Shown: piece by piece, positions 39,512-49,811 of the stretch
Layout of the letters: the number at the start of each line of letters is the position of its first letter
Numbering within the stretch: position 1 is the first letter of the stretch
NCBI GenBank assembly: GCA_947497085.1
Contig: CANMFE010000001.1
Coordinates: 186,001-250,000 of the forward strand
Source of the DNA: an uncultured Sphingomonadaceae bacterium
GTDB lineage: Bacteria; Pseudomonadota; Alphaproteobacteria; Sphingomonadales; Sphingomonadaceae
Direction of reading: 5' to 3'
Length of the DNA: 64,000 nt
The notes under the pieces: generated by a model
What the model was told of the DNA's origin: nothing
The model's input: the letters and a program-made list of their open reading frames with translations, nothing else
Databases searched by the model: none
Made by a program: the position numbers and the translations under genes

Positions 39512-40111
39512 ATGACAGAAACACCCGACCTGAAACGCACTTTGCGCCGCGAGATGCGGATAAAACGGCAGGGTTTTGTGAACGCCCTGCCCGATTCCGT
39601 ACGCGCGCTCGTATTCAGAATACCGCCGCCGCAAGTGCAAAAACTGATGAAACAGGCGCGCTGCACCGGTATTTATATCGCCAAATCATATGAAGCACCG
39701 ACACGCCATTATACCCAATTCATGCACGAAAATGGCCTGCCTGTAGCGGTGCCTTATTTTGCGGACAATGATAGCAAGATGGAATTCCTTAGCCATAATC
39801 ACGATGACCAGCTCGAACCAGGCCCATTTCATATCATGCAGCCTGTAGCCTCGGCACGCGCTGTCACGCCCGACCTTCTGATCGTGCCGCTTGTGGCGTA
39901 TAATGACCGGATGCACAGGCTGGGTCAGGGCGGCGGCCATTATGACCGCTATCTGGCCGAAAACCCCGGTACAAAAACTATTGGCCTTGCCTGGACAGCA
40001 CAGCAGCATGACAATATCCCGGTGGAAGCGCATGACCTTCCGCTTGATATGATTGTCACACAGGCCAGCATAATAGAACCTGAGCACATTTCAGAGGGAA
40101 AGAAAGCATAA
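39512..40111 (+). CDS. fau: 5-formyltetrahydrofolate cyclo-ligase
   Basis: 199 residues. Converts 5-formyl-THF to 5,10-methenyl-THF using ATP. Seen: LRREMRIKRQGF near the start, the VPYFAD block, and the family signature DLLIVPLVAYNDRMHRLGQGGGHYDRYLAENPG. Its last base overlaps the ATG of the following DUF2842 gene (TAATG). Confidence 0.93.
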   Translation: MTETPDLKRTLRREMRIKRQGFVNALPDSVRALVFRIPPPQVQKLMKQARCTGIYIAKSYEAPTRHYTQFMHENGLPVAVPYFADNDSKMEFLSHNHDDQLEPGPFHIMQPVASARAVTPDLLIVPLVAYNDRMHRLGQGGGHYDRYLAENPGTKTIGLAWTAQQHDNIPVEAHDLPLDMIVTQASIIEPEHISEGKKA

Positions 40112-40335
40112 TGGAACCCACATGGCGCAAACCGGTCGGCATATTGGCGATTCTGCTGTTAATCACCATGTGGTGCGTGCTGGTGGTGACCATCGTGGGA
40201 TGGATGAGCGGCATGCACGTGCTGCTGCAGATTCTGATCTATCTGGTGACAGGCATTATCTGGATATTGCCGCTCAGGCCGCTGATGATATGGATGGAAA
40301 CCGGACGCTTCAAAGCCCCGGAAGATAAGCAATAA
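40111..40335 (+). CDS. DUF2842 family small membrane protein
   Basis: 74 residues with two membrane segments (about 8-30 and 34-53) and the motif IWILPLRPLMIWMETGRF, which I recall from the alphaproteobacterial DUF2842 family. Coupled to the folate gene by TAATG. Function unknown. Confidence 0.78.
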   Translation: MEPTWRKPVGILAILLLITMWCVLVVTIVGWMSGMHVLLQILIYLVTGIIWILPLRPLMIWMETGRFKAPEDKQ

Positions 40336-40354
40336 TGATGTTTATGAGGGAGAA

Positions 40355-40370
40355 GCGCCACTGAAAACAG

Positions 40371-40376
<6 letters not shown>
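40355..40376. terminator. Perfect hairpin touching the tRNA 3' end
   Basis: GCGCCACTG-AAAA-CAGTGGCGC, nine perfect pairs. On the reverse strand it begins in the encoded GCGCCA of the tRNA-Asp 3' end, so termination and 3'-end formation could compete for the same bases. The U tract after it on the reverse strand (TTCTCCC) is weak. In the forward direction it lies 20 bases after the DUF2842 stop. Confidence 0.55.
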
Positions 40377-40447
<71 letters not shown>

Positions 40448-40496
40448 ATTACTGCTGGAGCGCGGCAATTAAGTGAGAGCCGCGCCGCTGTCAACA

Positions 40497-41663
40497 TTAG
40501 TTTGAACTTTTTTCTCCATTAGCAGCATTTTTTTCAGGCGCCCCCCCTCCCGGACCGTGTTTTGTCAATGTTCCTGCCTCAAACAGAAAGCCTGCAATAT
40601 CGGGCGTTCCGGCGGCAGAAATGACTGTCTGGATGATGATAAGCAGGGGTACAGCCAGCAATGCACCCGGCGTGCCCCATATCCATGTCCAGAAACTGAG
40701 CGAGACCAGTATCAATAGCGGATTCACGGTAAGCCGGCGGCCAAGCACAGTAGGTGTTATGATATTGGCCTCAACAGCATTGAAGCCGATCTGAACCATG
40801 GCAGGCAGCATGGCCATCCATAAACTGTCAAATGTCATCAATCCCCCAAGCGCGAGCAGGATGGCGGTCAATATCGGTCCCAGATATGGCACGAAATTCA
40901 GCAAAGCGACAATGCCGCCCCACATCGCCGGAGAATCCATGCCTATCATCCACAGGACAATCGCCACAGACAGACCCAGCATGATGTTGATGAATGTGAT
41001 GGTGACGAGATAGGCCGATGTTGCGGAAACCACATTCTGGATAACGCGTGCCGTTGCCAGCGCCCCTGTAAAGCTGCCCCGGCTGTTGATCGTGTTTTCA
41101 CGCAGCCGCGTCCAGCCAGACAGGAAAAAGAACACCACCAGGATGACAAAGAACATCTGCACCGCCACGGTAGGTGCGGAGCTTGCAATAAGGTCAACCA
41201 ACGATGTGGGTGAATCCACCGTGACTGTCTGCATTTCCGCAACCGGCCCAGCCGTGATCATTTTTGCGGTATCATCCACAAACTTCTGCAAGTCGGAATA
41301 AAACTCAATTAATGGCTCTAAATTACTCATAATCTGAGGTATTTTAGAAGGCAGATTTACAAACCAGTCGGTTGCGGGAACAATGATCAGCGCCAGTGCA
41401 CCATTTGCTATCAACAGAAATAAAATCACGCATATGCACGCTGCCAGAGCGGAAGGTATCCGCCGCCGCTCAAGCCATTCGAGCGCAGGGACCAGCGCAA
41501 TGGAAATAACGATAGCTATCGTCATGGGCAGAAAGAACTCTGCGCCGGCCATCAGCGCAAAGGGCAATGCGATGATCAGCCCGATCCCGCCAATCAGTGC
41601 CAGCGATGCCAAAAGCCGGTCGCGCCGAAGCTCGTCATCATCATGATTTTCGCCTTCTGTCAT
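40497..41663 (-). CDS. AI-2E family transporter (PerM-like)
   Basis: 388 residues from ATG 41663 (AGG six bases upstream). Eight membrane segments around a central loop (KIPQIMSNLEPLIEFYSDLQKFVDD), and the family block FLSGWTRLRENTIN ... VVSATSAYLVTITFINIMLGLSVAIVLWMIG ... LLNFVPYLGPILTAILLALGGL. Members transport diverse solutes or ions; AI-2 export is only one reported case. The C-terminus is Gly/Ala/Asn rich and probably flexible. Confidence 0.88.
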   Translation of the reverse strand: MTEGENHDDDELRRDRLLASLALIGGIGLIIALPFALMAGAEFFLPMTIAIVISIALVPALEWLERRRIPSALAACICVILFLLIANGALALIIVPATDWFVNLPSKIPQIMSNLEPLIEFYSDLQKFVDDTAKMITAGPVAEMQTVTVDSPTSLVDLIASSAPTVAVQMFFVILVVFFFLSGWTRLRENTINSRGSFTGALATARVIQNVVSATSAYLVTITFINIMLGLSVAIVLWMIGMDSPAMWGGIVALLNFVPYLGPILTAILLALGGLMTFDSLWMAMLPAMVQIGFNAVEANIITPTVLGRRLTVNPLLILVSLSFWTWIWGTPGALLAVPLLIIIQTVISAAGTPDIAGFLFEAGTLTKHGPGGGAPEKNAANGEKSSN

Positions 41664-41868
41664 AAAAAACCTGCCGTTAACGAATAAAGCCAAGGAATGC
41701 GTATGTTTTACGCGAGTTTACAAGATTTGCCTGTTTACCAGTTTCGTTATCATGCCGCCATTATGATAAAAAATCCAGCTTTTCTTAGGGATAGAGGCAT
41801 ATATTCCATGGCTGGTGTCAGCATTGGCCGTTAACCGTTTCTTGGGGTTTTTCTGGAATAACACTCCC

Positions 41869-42900
41869 ATGAACTACCAGAGACCAGAAAACCTACACAC
41901 CATAAAGCCTTCCCGCCACCTACCCTGTGGGCGCACGCTAATGGCACCTATTGCAACTTTGCTGTTGCTGGGCGTTTCTTCGCCGGCATTTGCGGCAGGA
42001 ACGGTCGCAGGTACCAATATCGAAAATACAGCGACGGCAAGCTATGACGGCCCTGGCGGCGAAGTCCAGATTGATTCCAACACCGTTACAATTGTGGTGG
42101 ACGAATTACTGGATGTAACTGTCACATCGGCTGATCCTGGCGATGTCGCGACACAGCCGGGCGCCGAAGACCAGGTTTTGACGTTTACCGTGACGAATAC
42201 AGGCAATGGCACGGAAAAATATGCACTCACGCCGGACGTGGTGCGTGGCGGCGATGATTTTGACCCTGCTCTTGTATCGGTTGTTATCGATACAAATGGC
42301 AATGGCGTATATGATGCAGGCATTGATGAAGTCTATGCCGCAGGGACAAACGACCCCGAACTTGCACCTGATGAAACAGTAACGGTGTTCGTCATTTCAG
42401 ATATCCCGGCAACTCCAGCAGACGGCGACCGTGCGGAAGTCAACCTGGCCGCAGAGGCAGAAACCGGCACGGGTACACCTGGCACCAGTTTTGATGGACA
42501 GGGTGATGGCGGCGGTGACGCCGTTGTCGGCACGACCGGTGCCGATGATGATGATAGCGGCTTCTTCCTGATACAGGATGCGTCCGTTGCGCTTACCAAG
42601 TCAGCCTCAATTGCAGATCCATTTGGCGGCGACAGCGCTGTACCTGGTTCCGTCATTACCTATACACTGGTTGCGACCGTTACCGGTAGCGGCACGCTGA
42701 CCGGGCTTGCTGTATCCGATCCGATACCCGCTGACACCAGCTATAATTCTGAAAGCATTACCCTGGAAGGCATATCGCTCACCGATAGCAGTGCCGATGC
42801 AGATGCCGGTTCCTTTGATGGTTCCGCCATTGCTGTCGAACTCGGTGACATTCCGGGCGGGCAAACGCGCACTGTCACATTTCAAGTCACGATAGATTGA
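41869..42900 (+). CDS. Secreted DUF11-type protein with Ca-loop-like motif
   Basis: 343 residues from ATG 41869. Signal peptide cleaved after about LLLLGVSSPAFAA. The mature part starts GTVAGTNIENTATASYDGPGG, then a beta-rich domain with LTFTVTNTGNGTEKYALTPD and DTNGNGVYDAGID (Asp/Asn spacing as in Ca-binding loops), and a C-terminal DUF11-like beta domain (YTLVATVTGSGTLTGLAVSDP, IPGGQTRTVTFQVTID). It resembles 43483..44544 in layout and sequence: the two look like duplicates. No sorting tail. First gene of the four-gene cassette. Confidence 0.78.
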   Translation: MNYQRPENLHTIKPSRHLPCGRTLMAPIATLLLLGVSSPAFAAGTVAGTNIENTATASYDGPGGEVQIDSNTVTIVVDELLDVTVTSADPGDVATQPGAEDQVLTFTVTNTGNGTEKYALTPDVVRGGDDFDPALVSVVIDTNGNGVYDAGIDEVYAAGTNDPELAPDETVTVFVISDIPATPADGDRAEVNLAAEAETGTGTPGTSFDGQGDGGGDAVVGTTGADDDDSGFFLIQDASVALTKSASIADPFGGDSAVPGSVITYTLVATVTGSGTLTGLAVSDPIPADTSYNSESITLEGISLTDSSADADAGSFDGSAIAVELGDIPGGQTRTVTFQVTID

Positions 42901-42911
42901 GGAGTAGCTTC

Positions 42912-43373
42912 ATGAAACGCCTTATATTGACTTTGGCTGCACTATGCGCGCCCTACAGCGCCATTGCGGCGGAAAAAGTCGAGCTCAGCAGCGACGTCTA
43001 TGTAGAGAAAGTATCGCATGATGCCAATGGCCGTAAATCGGTCGTGCTGGAAAAACCGCTTAAGGTGGTTCCGGGCGATCGGCTGGTTTTCATCCTCAAA
43101 TACCGCAATGTCGGCGACCGTACAGCTGAAAATTTCGTGGTGACCAACCCGATGCCAAGCGCTGTCGCATTTCAGGAAACACTCGACGGAACCGAACTGG
43201 TCTCGATTGATGGTGGCAAAAACTGGGGACGGCTCAAAGACCTGAGGGTCCGCATGGGCAGCGGTTACAGGGATGCCGTACCGGAAGATGTTACGCATAT
43301 CCGGTGGAATATTAACGATGATATTTCAGCGGGTTCACAAGGAAAACTGACTTTTCGCGGGGTTGTCAGATGA
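42912..43373 (+). CDS. Secreted protein with single DUF11-like domain
   Basis: 153 residues from ATG 42912; signal peptide MKRLILTLAALCAPYSAIAA. The mature part is one DUF11-like beta-sandwich (DRLVFILKYRNVGDRTAENFVVTNPMPSAVAFQE). GGAG lies before the ATG (AGGAGTAGCTTC). It sits between two larger homologs and is probably made with them. Confidence 0.75.
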   Translation: MKRLILTLAALCAPYSAIAAEKVELSSDVYVEKVSHDANGRKSVVLEKPLKVVPGDRLVFILKYRNVGDRTAENFVVTNPMPSAVAFQETLDGTELVSIDGGKNWGRLKDLRVRMGSGYRDAVPEDVTHIRWNINDDISAGSQGKLTFRGVVR

Positions 43374-43482
43374 CGCCTCTAAAAAACCGTAAATGGTGGC
43401 TGCGGGGACCTTGCCATCAACCGCGAGGCAATGGGCGCGGAGCTTCCCATTCAATATCAATTCTTTATTCAGGAGAACAGCA

Positions 43483-44544
43483 ATGACCAGTAAGCTGAAG
43501 TTACTCGCTGCCACTTCTGTCATCCCGTTGGCCATGTTGGGCGCAAATCCCGCATATGCCGAAGGCACGACAGCTGGCACCGATATCCAGAACGACGTGA
43601 CCGTGTCCTATTCCGTGGGCGGGGTGGCACAAACCGATGAAACAGCATCTGACACATTCAAGGTTGACCGCAAGATCAACCTGACCGTGGCTGAAACAGA
43701 TGGTATCACAACCGATGTCGCGCCAGGAGAAACCGGTGCTGTCACGACCTTTACGGTCACCAATACATCAAACGAAGTGCTTGATTTCAATGTCTCTGCC
43801 TCACAGCTGGCAGGCGGCACAGCCGAGCATGGCGGCACGGATAATTTTGACATTACCGGCCTTCAGGTGTTTGTCGATTCAAACGGCAATGGTGTTTATG
43901 ATCCGGGTACGGATACGGCGACATTTATCGATGAGCTTGCCGAAGACGCCTCCATTGCAGTGTTTGTCGTGGGCGATATTCCAGGCACGCAGGTGACAGG
44001 CGATGTTTCCGGTGTTGTCCTGACCGCTACAGCGCGCGAAGGCGGCACCGCAGGCGGTGCAGTGGGCGCAGCCCTTACCGAATCCGCTGGCGCGAATACA
44101 GCAGGCGTTGAAACTGTCTTTGCTGATGGCGCAGGTGAAACCGACGGTGCACGCGACGCAGCGTTCAGCGCAGGCGACGACTACACTGTCGCCGCGGCTG
44201 ATCTGGCCGTGGTCAAGTTCAGCACTGTCATTTCGGATCCGGTCAACGGCACAACCAACCCGAAAGCCATTCCGGGTGCCGTCATTGAATATTGTATCGC
44301 AGTGACCAACGCGCCTGGCAGCGCCACGGCGACAGGCATCTCAATTTCGGATACCCTGCCCGCCAATATCACCTATGATGCGGGTTTTGGCGTGACGACC
44401 AACGGTTCATATGACAGCGTAGCTGGCACATGTACCGCAGGCGCAGGCACGGGCAGCTTCTCCGGCGGCGTTGTTTCAGGAACGCTGAACGACATATCCG
44501 GTGGTGGCAATTCCGCCCTTGTGTTCCGCGCTACCGTGGACTGA
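43483..44544 (+). CDS. Secreted DUF11-type protein, second copy
   Basis: 353 residues from ATG 43483, GGAG nine bases upstream. Signal peptide ends about PLAMLGANPAYAE. Then GTTAGTDIQNDVTVSYSVGGV, FTVTNTSNEVLDFNVSASQLAGG, DSNGNGVYDPGTDTATF, and a C-terminal DUF11 domain with SATATGISISDTLPANITYDAG and a disulfide-capable pair (EYCIAVTN, AGTCTAG). Parallel to the first copy; probably an ancient duplication. The cassette end before the giant gene is only 14 bases away. Confidence 0.78.
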   Translation: MTSKLKLLAATSVIPLAMLGANPAYAEGTTAGTDIQNDVTVSYSVGGVAQTDETASDTFKVDRKINLTVAETDGITTDVAPGETGAVTTFTVTNTSNEVLDFNVSASQLAGGTAEHGGTDNFDITGLQVFVDSNGNGVYDPGTDTATFIDELAEDASIAVFVVGDIPGTQVTGDVSGVVLTATAREGGTAGGAVGAALTESAGANTAGVETVFADGAGETDGARDAAFSAGDDYTVAAADLAVVKFSTVISDPVNGTTNPKAIPGAVIEYCIAVTNAPGSATATGISISDTLPANITYDAGFGVTTNGSYDSVAGTCTAGAGTGSFSGGVVSGTLNDISGGGNSALVFRATVD

Positions 44545-44558
44545 GGCAAGCCTGATTG

Positions 44559-47500
44559 ATGCGGGCCAGCGGGAACACGCTGGCCCCATCAATGCAAAAG
44601 CTAATGCGCGCGTTAACCAAACATCTTAAGCCTTTGTTGCTGGGTCTGGCGGTATTCTCCGCCCCGCTGCCCGTGACCATGGCAAGTGCGCAGACGATCA
44701 GCAATGTGGCAACGGTTGAATGGGATGCAGGCGGTGCACGCCTGCAAAAACCGTCCAACCGTGTGGATATCAGTGTATCCAGCCCGCCCACAGGCAACCC
44801 GCTCACAATCACAGCCTACCAGTTTGACACTCCGCCCGGTGCGACGCAGATACCACTTCCAGATACAATATGCCGCAGCTCGTCAGGAAATATTCCTGTC
44901 GAACTTCATGGAGTTTTTGCAGGTGTAGACACTAACCCTGCCAGCCTGAAAGCGACCTCGCGGATCCAGGCAAATGAACCGCTTGTCATTTCGATCATGG
45001 CCGAAGACAAAAACCTTGATCCTACCGCTATTGATAAGTTCGATATAACGCTGACTACGCCCGAAGGTGATATTGAAACCATCTCTGTCACTGAAACATC
45101 AGTAAATGACGGACGGTTTGTCGGTTATATCAATACGGTATCCGTGCCCCCCAGCCCGGTACAGGGCGACTGTGTACTCTCCGTACGCCAGGGCAGCACG
45201 CTCACCGTCGACATACTGGACAGCAAGACCAGCGGATTGCTGGGTGAAGTTGATCTGGAAATCCTGATCGACCCGTTCGGTATCGTCTTTGATAGCGGTG
45301 ACGGTGCGCCCGTATCCGGCGTCACCGTTACGATCATCGACAATGCAACCGGGCAGCCTGCTGAAGTTTTTGGCGATGATGGCATGTCAGCTTTCCCCAA
45401 CAAGGTCGTCACCGGCAGCACGGTCAGCGACAGTTCGGGTCAGACATATGATTTTCCGGACGGCTTTTACCGTTTCCCGTTTGTCCGCGCCGGTTCCTAT
45501 TCGATCCGGGTTGAGCCGCCTGCGCCCTATACAGCGCCATCTGTAGTAACACCGCCTGCCCTTGCGGGTTTCCTGCGGCCAGACGGTGAACCCTATATGG
45601 TCGTTGATGGGTCCTATGGTGGCGATATCATACTCAGCAGCCCGGAAGCGGTACGGGTCGACATTCCGATCGATCGCCCCGGCGCACCGCTGCAACTTAC
45701 CAAACAGGTCTCAAAGGCAGTAGCAGCTCCTGGCGATGCCCTGCAGTTCCGCATTGCCGTAAAAAACAGCGACAGGCACCGCCCCACCGGCCTTGTCACG
45801 ATCCGCGATGACTTGCCCATAGCACTCAAGCTGCGTCCAGCCACCATGCGTTACAATGGGGAAAGCATTGCCGCCGATATCGCGCCCGATGGCGGCAGTT
45901 TCAGCGTTACCGTACCCTCCCTCACCCCGAATAGCAGCGGCCTTTTGACATATCTGACTGAAGTTCGTCCGGATGCCCAGCCTGGAGACATCACGAATAC
46001 AGCCATTGCAAAGGACAATCTGGGTGCAACAAGCTCCGTCGGCGAAGCATTTGTACGTATCATGCGTGATGGCATCAGCGAACGCTTCACCATTATTGGC
46101 CGTGTCACCGAAGGTGCGTGCAGCATCGACCCGCGCGGCGCAGCAGGAATTTCGGGTGTGCGCGTCATGCTGGAAGATGGCACTTATGCCATTACCGATC
46201 GTGAGGGCCGCTATCATTTTGAAGGCATCAGGCCCGGTTTGCATGTAGTGCAGGTGGACCCATCTACCTTCCCGCTCGACCAGGAACCGGTTAATTGTGC
46301 GCAAAATACCCGTGCCGCAGGCAGTGACATTTCACGGTTTGTAGAAGGCCGCGGCGGTGCATTGAAGCGTGCCGATTTCCGTGCCCGCAAAACTGCACCG
46401 CGCGAAGTAGTCGCTACAAAGCAGCAGGCAAAACGCCCTGCCCCGGTCAGCGACCAGCAAGCAGCAGGCGCAGAGCGCGACTGGTTTGCGGGGCAGGAAC
46501 CGGGTATCGCGTGGTTATTCCCTGAAGCAGACCATAATCCGCGCGTAAAAGCCATTCGCGTCGCCATCAAACATATGCCGAACCAGAATGTGGAATTGCT
46601 ACTTAATGGCAAACCTGTCGACCCACTCTCCTTTGATGGTACACGTAAAAGCGGCGATGGAAAAATCCGCGTCAGCATCTGGCGCGGCCTGCAGATTGAT
46701 GATCGCAGCAACACGCTCACCGCAAAAATCAAAAACCGCGGTGGCAATCTGGTCGAAGAACTGACACGCAAAGTGCATTATTCAGGTGCTCCGCTCAATG
46801 CACGCTTTCTGAAAGGGCAATCCATCCTGGTCGCGGACGGCATTACACGTCCCGTTATCGCCGTACGCCTGACAGACCGTGACGGCAGACCCGTGCATCA
46901 CGGCGCGACCGGCGCATTTGCCGTTCCTGCACCCTATACACCCGCCATAGAGGTAGATGCACAGCAGGCCGAGCAACTTTCCGGTCTGGAGAGGGCCAAA
47001 CCGGTATGGCGCATAGAGGGTGATGATGGCATTGCCTATATCGAACTCGCCCCGACAACAGCATCGGGAAGCGTCACTATCGAATTTCCGTTCCGCGACG
47101 GCGAAACCGAGCGCAGCCAGCGTGTTGAAACATGGCTGGATCCAGGCAATCGGCCCTGGACCGTTGTCGGTTTTGCCGCAGGTACTATTGGCTTTAACAC
47201 GCTGGATGAGCGGCTTGAAACACTGGCTGACAGCGAAGATGGCGTGCAGGTGGATGGCCGTGTAGCGCTCTATGCGAAGGGCCGTATCAAGGGCAAATGG
47301 CTGATGACATTGGCCTATGACAGCGACAAGGAAGAGGACGAAACCCGTTTTCAGGGCGTTATAGATCCGCGGAGTTACTACACAATCTATGCAGACCGCA
47401 GTGAACAGCGTTATGATGCAGCCAGCATCCGCCGTCTTTACCTGAAGCTGGAACGGCCACAATTTTATGCACTGTTCGGTGATTATGAAACCGGCATCAA

Positions 47501-49706
47501 CGAGCCCGAGCTCGCCCGCTACCAGCGCGCTTTCAACGGTATCAAGGCGGAATATCGCAGCGAACGGGTATCCGCAGTCGCATTTGGCGCAGACACGCCC
47601 AACCGTTTCCGCCGTGAAGAAATACAGGGCAATGGCCTTTCCGGTCCTTATGCATTGGCGTCGCGCGACATCCTCCTCAATTCAGAACGTATCCGCATCG
47701 AAATACGCGACCGTTTCCGTTCGGAACGCATCGTCGAACGCCGTGACCTTACCCGCCATATTGATTATGATATTGATTATCTGGCAGGGACATTGCGTTT
47801 CCGTGAGCCCATACTCAGCCGCGCAAACGGCCTTGACCCGCAATTTATTATTGCTGAATATGAAGTGGATAGAGCCGGAAACCGAGAAATTAACGCAGGT
47901 GGCCGCGTAAGCTGGCGTAACGCCACACAGCAATTGCAGATAGGGGCAACCGCCATTCATGACCGGGATGATGTCCAGAAAACCGACCTGGTCGGCCTGG
48001 ATGTCAGATACCGTCCCAGCGCGCAAACAGAGCTACGCGGTGAAATTGCGCATAGCAGAGCGACAGCATCTGGAAGCAACGGCGCAGCAGCAAATGAAAA
48101 CAAAGCGACCGCATGGCTGCTTGAGGCCGAACATCATGGCTCCAAATATGACCTGCTTGCCTATGTCCGCCGCCAGGAAGACGGTTTTGGCGTGGGACAG
48201 CTCAGCAATACCGGGAATGGTACACACAAATTCGGGTTAGACGCACGTATACGGCTTTCCGATACACTGACGCTTTCAGCCAGCGCCTATCAGGAAGATT
48301 TCCTGGCAAATAACGCGCGGCGCCGGGCCGGTAATGCCGAAATACAGTATCGCAAAGACGCAACGTCGCTTCAGGCCGGCCTGATCCATGCCGAGGATCG
48401 ATTGTCCGACGGTACCGTCAACCGCTCTACACTCGCCAAACTGGGGGCTTCACAGCGTTTGCTCGATAATAAGCTGGAACTGAGCGCCAGCAGTGAATTT
48501 GCCCTTGGCGGACAGGATGAAAGCATCGACTTTCCTGCGCGCCATACATTTGGGGCACGCTATGCGATTTCACCTGATGTGAAAATACTGGGTGCATATG
48601 AAATTGCCGATGGTGAAAAATTCAGCACGCAAACAGCGCGCATCGGCTTTGAAGTCGCGCCATGGGATGGCGCACGCTTCCTCGGCACGGCCAACCAGCA
48701 GGAGATTACCGAATATGGTCCGCGTAGTTACGCTGCCTATGGTTTCTCACAATCCCTGAGGCTTAGCGACAAATGGTCAGTAGATTTCTCACTTGATGGC
48801 AATGAAACCATCAGCGGCGGAATCGATACAGCTGATATCCTCAACCCAGACCAGCCTGTGGCTTCAGGCGGCTTCCTGTCCAGCACAGGCGCACTGACCG
48901 AAGACTTTATTGCTGTAACTGCCGGAGCCACTTACCGGCACAAGGATTGGAGCTGGGCTTCACGCGCGGAATATAGGGCTGCTGAAACGGGCGAACGCTA
49001 TGGCTTTACCTCGGCCATACTCAGGCAGATCGGCCAGGGCAGCGCTGTTGGCGGGCTTGTCAGCTATTTCAGCGCCGCACTGGATGCTGGCCCGCGCACT
49101 GAAACCACAAAAGCCGAGCTGAGTTGGGCGCATCGCCCGGATAACAGCCGGTGGTCATGGCTCGACAAGGTCGAGTTTCACGAGGACAAGGTACGCGGCG
49201 CGGTTGCCGGTGAAGCGGGACCAATTGGCGGCGCATTGCTGACAGTTGACGGCAATGTGACGTCACGCCGTCTGATCAACAGCCTGAGCGTCAACTATAC
49301 CCCAATCGATAAGCGCGATGGTGCGGGCAATGACCGGGAATTTGTCGAACGCGGCGAATACAGCCTGTTCTGGGGCACGCGTTATGTATTCGACAAGTTT
49401 GGTGAAGATGATATCGCGGGCTGGAGCAATGTAATCGGCCTGGATGCACGTTTTGATCTCAGCGACACGATAGATGTGGGCGGCGCGGGTACCGTGCGTT
49501 TTGGCACAAAAGGCACAACCATTGCCTATAGCGGGGGCCCGACAGTGGGTGTGACTCCGTTCAAAAATGCCTATATCTCGGCTGGCTATAACTTTGTGGG
49601 TTTTGAAGACCGTGACTTTGAGGAAAGCCGCTATACGCGCAGCGGCCCCTTCATCACATTCCGCCTGAAATTCGATCAGGAAAGCCTGAATTCTCTTGGG
49701 TTATAA
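44559..49706 (+). CDS. Giant outer-membrane-type protein with DUF11/SdrD B-like modules and beta-barrel C-terminus
   Basis: 1,715 residues; ATG 44559, with ATG 44592 as an alternative start. A signal peptide ends about MASAQ. Then beta modules: one DUF11-like (VATVEWDAGGARLQKPSN), a conserved NLDPTAIDKFDITLTTPEGD block, a SdrD B-like domain (APVSGVTVTIIDNATGQP ... FYRFPFVRAGSYSIRVEPPAPY), DUF11 (LQLTKQVSKAVAAPGDALQF ... TPNSSGLLTYL), a carboxypeptidase-regulatory-like domain (GISGVRVMLEDGTYAITDREGRYHFEGI), then from ~1,000 to the end many amphipathic strands with alternating Arg/Glu and Tyr/Phe, like a beta-barrel (SRYTRSGPFITFRLKF). Likely surface assembly or export of the small neighbours; no family name fixed. 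Confidence 0.75.
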   Translation: MRASGNTLAPSMQKLMRALTKHLKPLLLGLAVFSAPLPVTMASAQTISNVATVEWDAGGARLQKPSNRVDISVSSPPTGNPLTITAYQFDTPPGATQIPLPDTICRSSSGNIPVELHGVFAGVDTNPASLKATSRIQANEPLVISIMAEDKNLDPTAIDKFDITLTTPEGDIETISVTETSVNDGRFVGYINTVSVPPSPVQGDCVLSVRQGSTLTVDILDSKTSGLLGEVDLEILIDPFGIVFDSGDGAPVSGVTVTIIDNATGQPAEVFGDDGMSAFPNKVVTGSTVSDSSGQTYDFPDGFYRFPFVRAGSYSIRVEPPAPYTAPSVVTPPALAGFLRPDGEPYMVVDGSYGGDIILSSPEAVRVDIPIDRPGAPLQLTKQVSKAVAAPGDALQFRIAVKNSDRHRPTGLVTIRDDLPIALKLRPATMRYNGESIAADIAPDGGSFSVTVPSLTPNSSGLLTYLTEVRPDAQPGDITNTAIAKDNLGATSSVGEAFVRIMRDGISERFTIIGRVTEGACSIDPRGAAGISGVRVMLEDGTYAITDREGRYHFEGIRPGLHVVQVDPSTFPLDQEPVNCAQNTRAAGSDISRFVEGRGGALKRADFRARKTAPREVVATKQQAKRPAPVSDQQAAGAERDWFAGQEPGIAWLFPEADHNPRVKAIRVAIKHMPNQNVELLLNGKPVDPLSFDGTRKSGDGKIRVSIWRGLQIDDRSNTLTAKIKNRGGNLVEELTRKVHYSGAPLNARFLKGQSILVADGITRPVIAVRLTDRDGRPVHHGATGAFAVPAPYTPAIEVDAQQAEQLSGLERAKPVWRIEGDDGIAYIELAPTTASGSVTIEFPFRDGETERSQRVETWLDPGNRPWTVVGFAAGTIGFNTLDERLETLADSEDGVQVDGRVALYAKGRIKGKWLMTLAYDSDKEEDETRFQGVIDPRSYYTIYADRSEQRYDAASIRRLYLKLERPQFYALFGDYETGINEPELARYQRAFNGIKAEYRSERVSAVAFGADTPNRFRREEIQGNGLSGPYALASRDILLNSERIRIEIRDRFRSERIVERRDLTRHIDYDIDYLAGTLRFREPILSRANGLDPQFIIAEYEVDRAGNREINAGGRVSWRNATQQLQIGATAIHDRDDVQKTDLVGLDVRYRPSAQTELRGEIAHSRATASGSNGAAANENKATAWLLEAEHHGSKYDLLAYVRRQEDGFGVGQLSNTGNGTHKFGLDARIRLSDTLTLSASAYQEDFLANNARRRAGNAEIQYRKDATSLQAGLIHAEDRLSDGTVNRSTLAKLGASQRLLDNKLELSASSEFALGGQDESIDFPARHTFGARYAISPDVKILGAYEIADGEKFSTQTARIGFEVAPWDGARFLGTANQQEITEYGPRSYAAYGFSQSLRLSDKWSVDFSLDGNETISGGIDTADILNPDQPVASGGFLSSTGALTEDFIAVTAGATYRHKDWSWASRAEYRAAETGERYGFTSAILRQIGQGSAVGGLVSYFSAALDAGPRTETTKAELSWAHRPDNSRWSWLDKVEFHEDKVRGAVAGEAGPIGGALLTVDGNVTSRRLINSLSVNYTPIDKRDGAGNDREFVERGEYSLFWGTRYVFDKFGEDDIAGWSNVIGLDARFDLSDTIDVGGAGTVRFGTKGTTIAYSGGPTVGVTPFKNAYISAGYNFVGFEDRDFEESRYTRSGPFITFRLKFDQESLNSLGL

Positions 49707-49753
49707 TATCTTTATAGTACAAAAAGTATATTCATCTAGTGTAATAAAATAGG

Positions 49754-49790
49754 TCCGGATTAACGCGTTTTTCATACTGGCTAATCCGGA
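49754..49790. repeat. Inverted repeat between convergent genes
   Basis: TCCGGATTA (49754-49762), a 19-base loop, TAATCCGGA (49782-49790): nine perfect pairs. It lies between the giant outer-membrane gene and bkd E2. The large loop and lack of a U run make it a weak terminator; it may be a shared transcription end or a protein site. Confidence 0.4.
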
Positions 49791-49811
49791 TATGGACTGT
49801 GTAACCAAATC

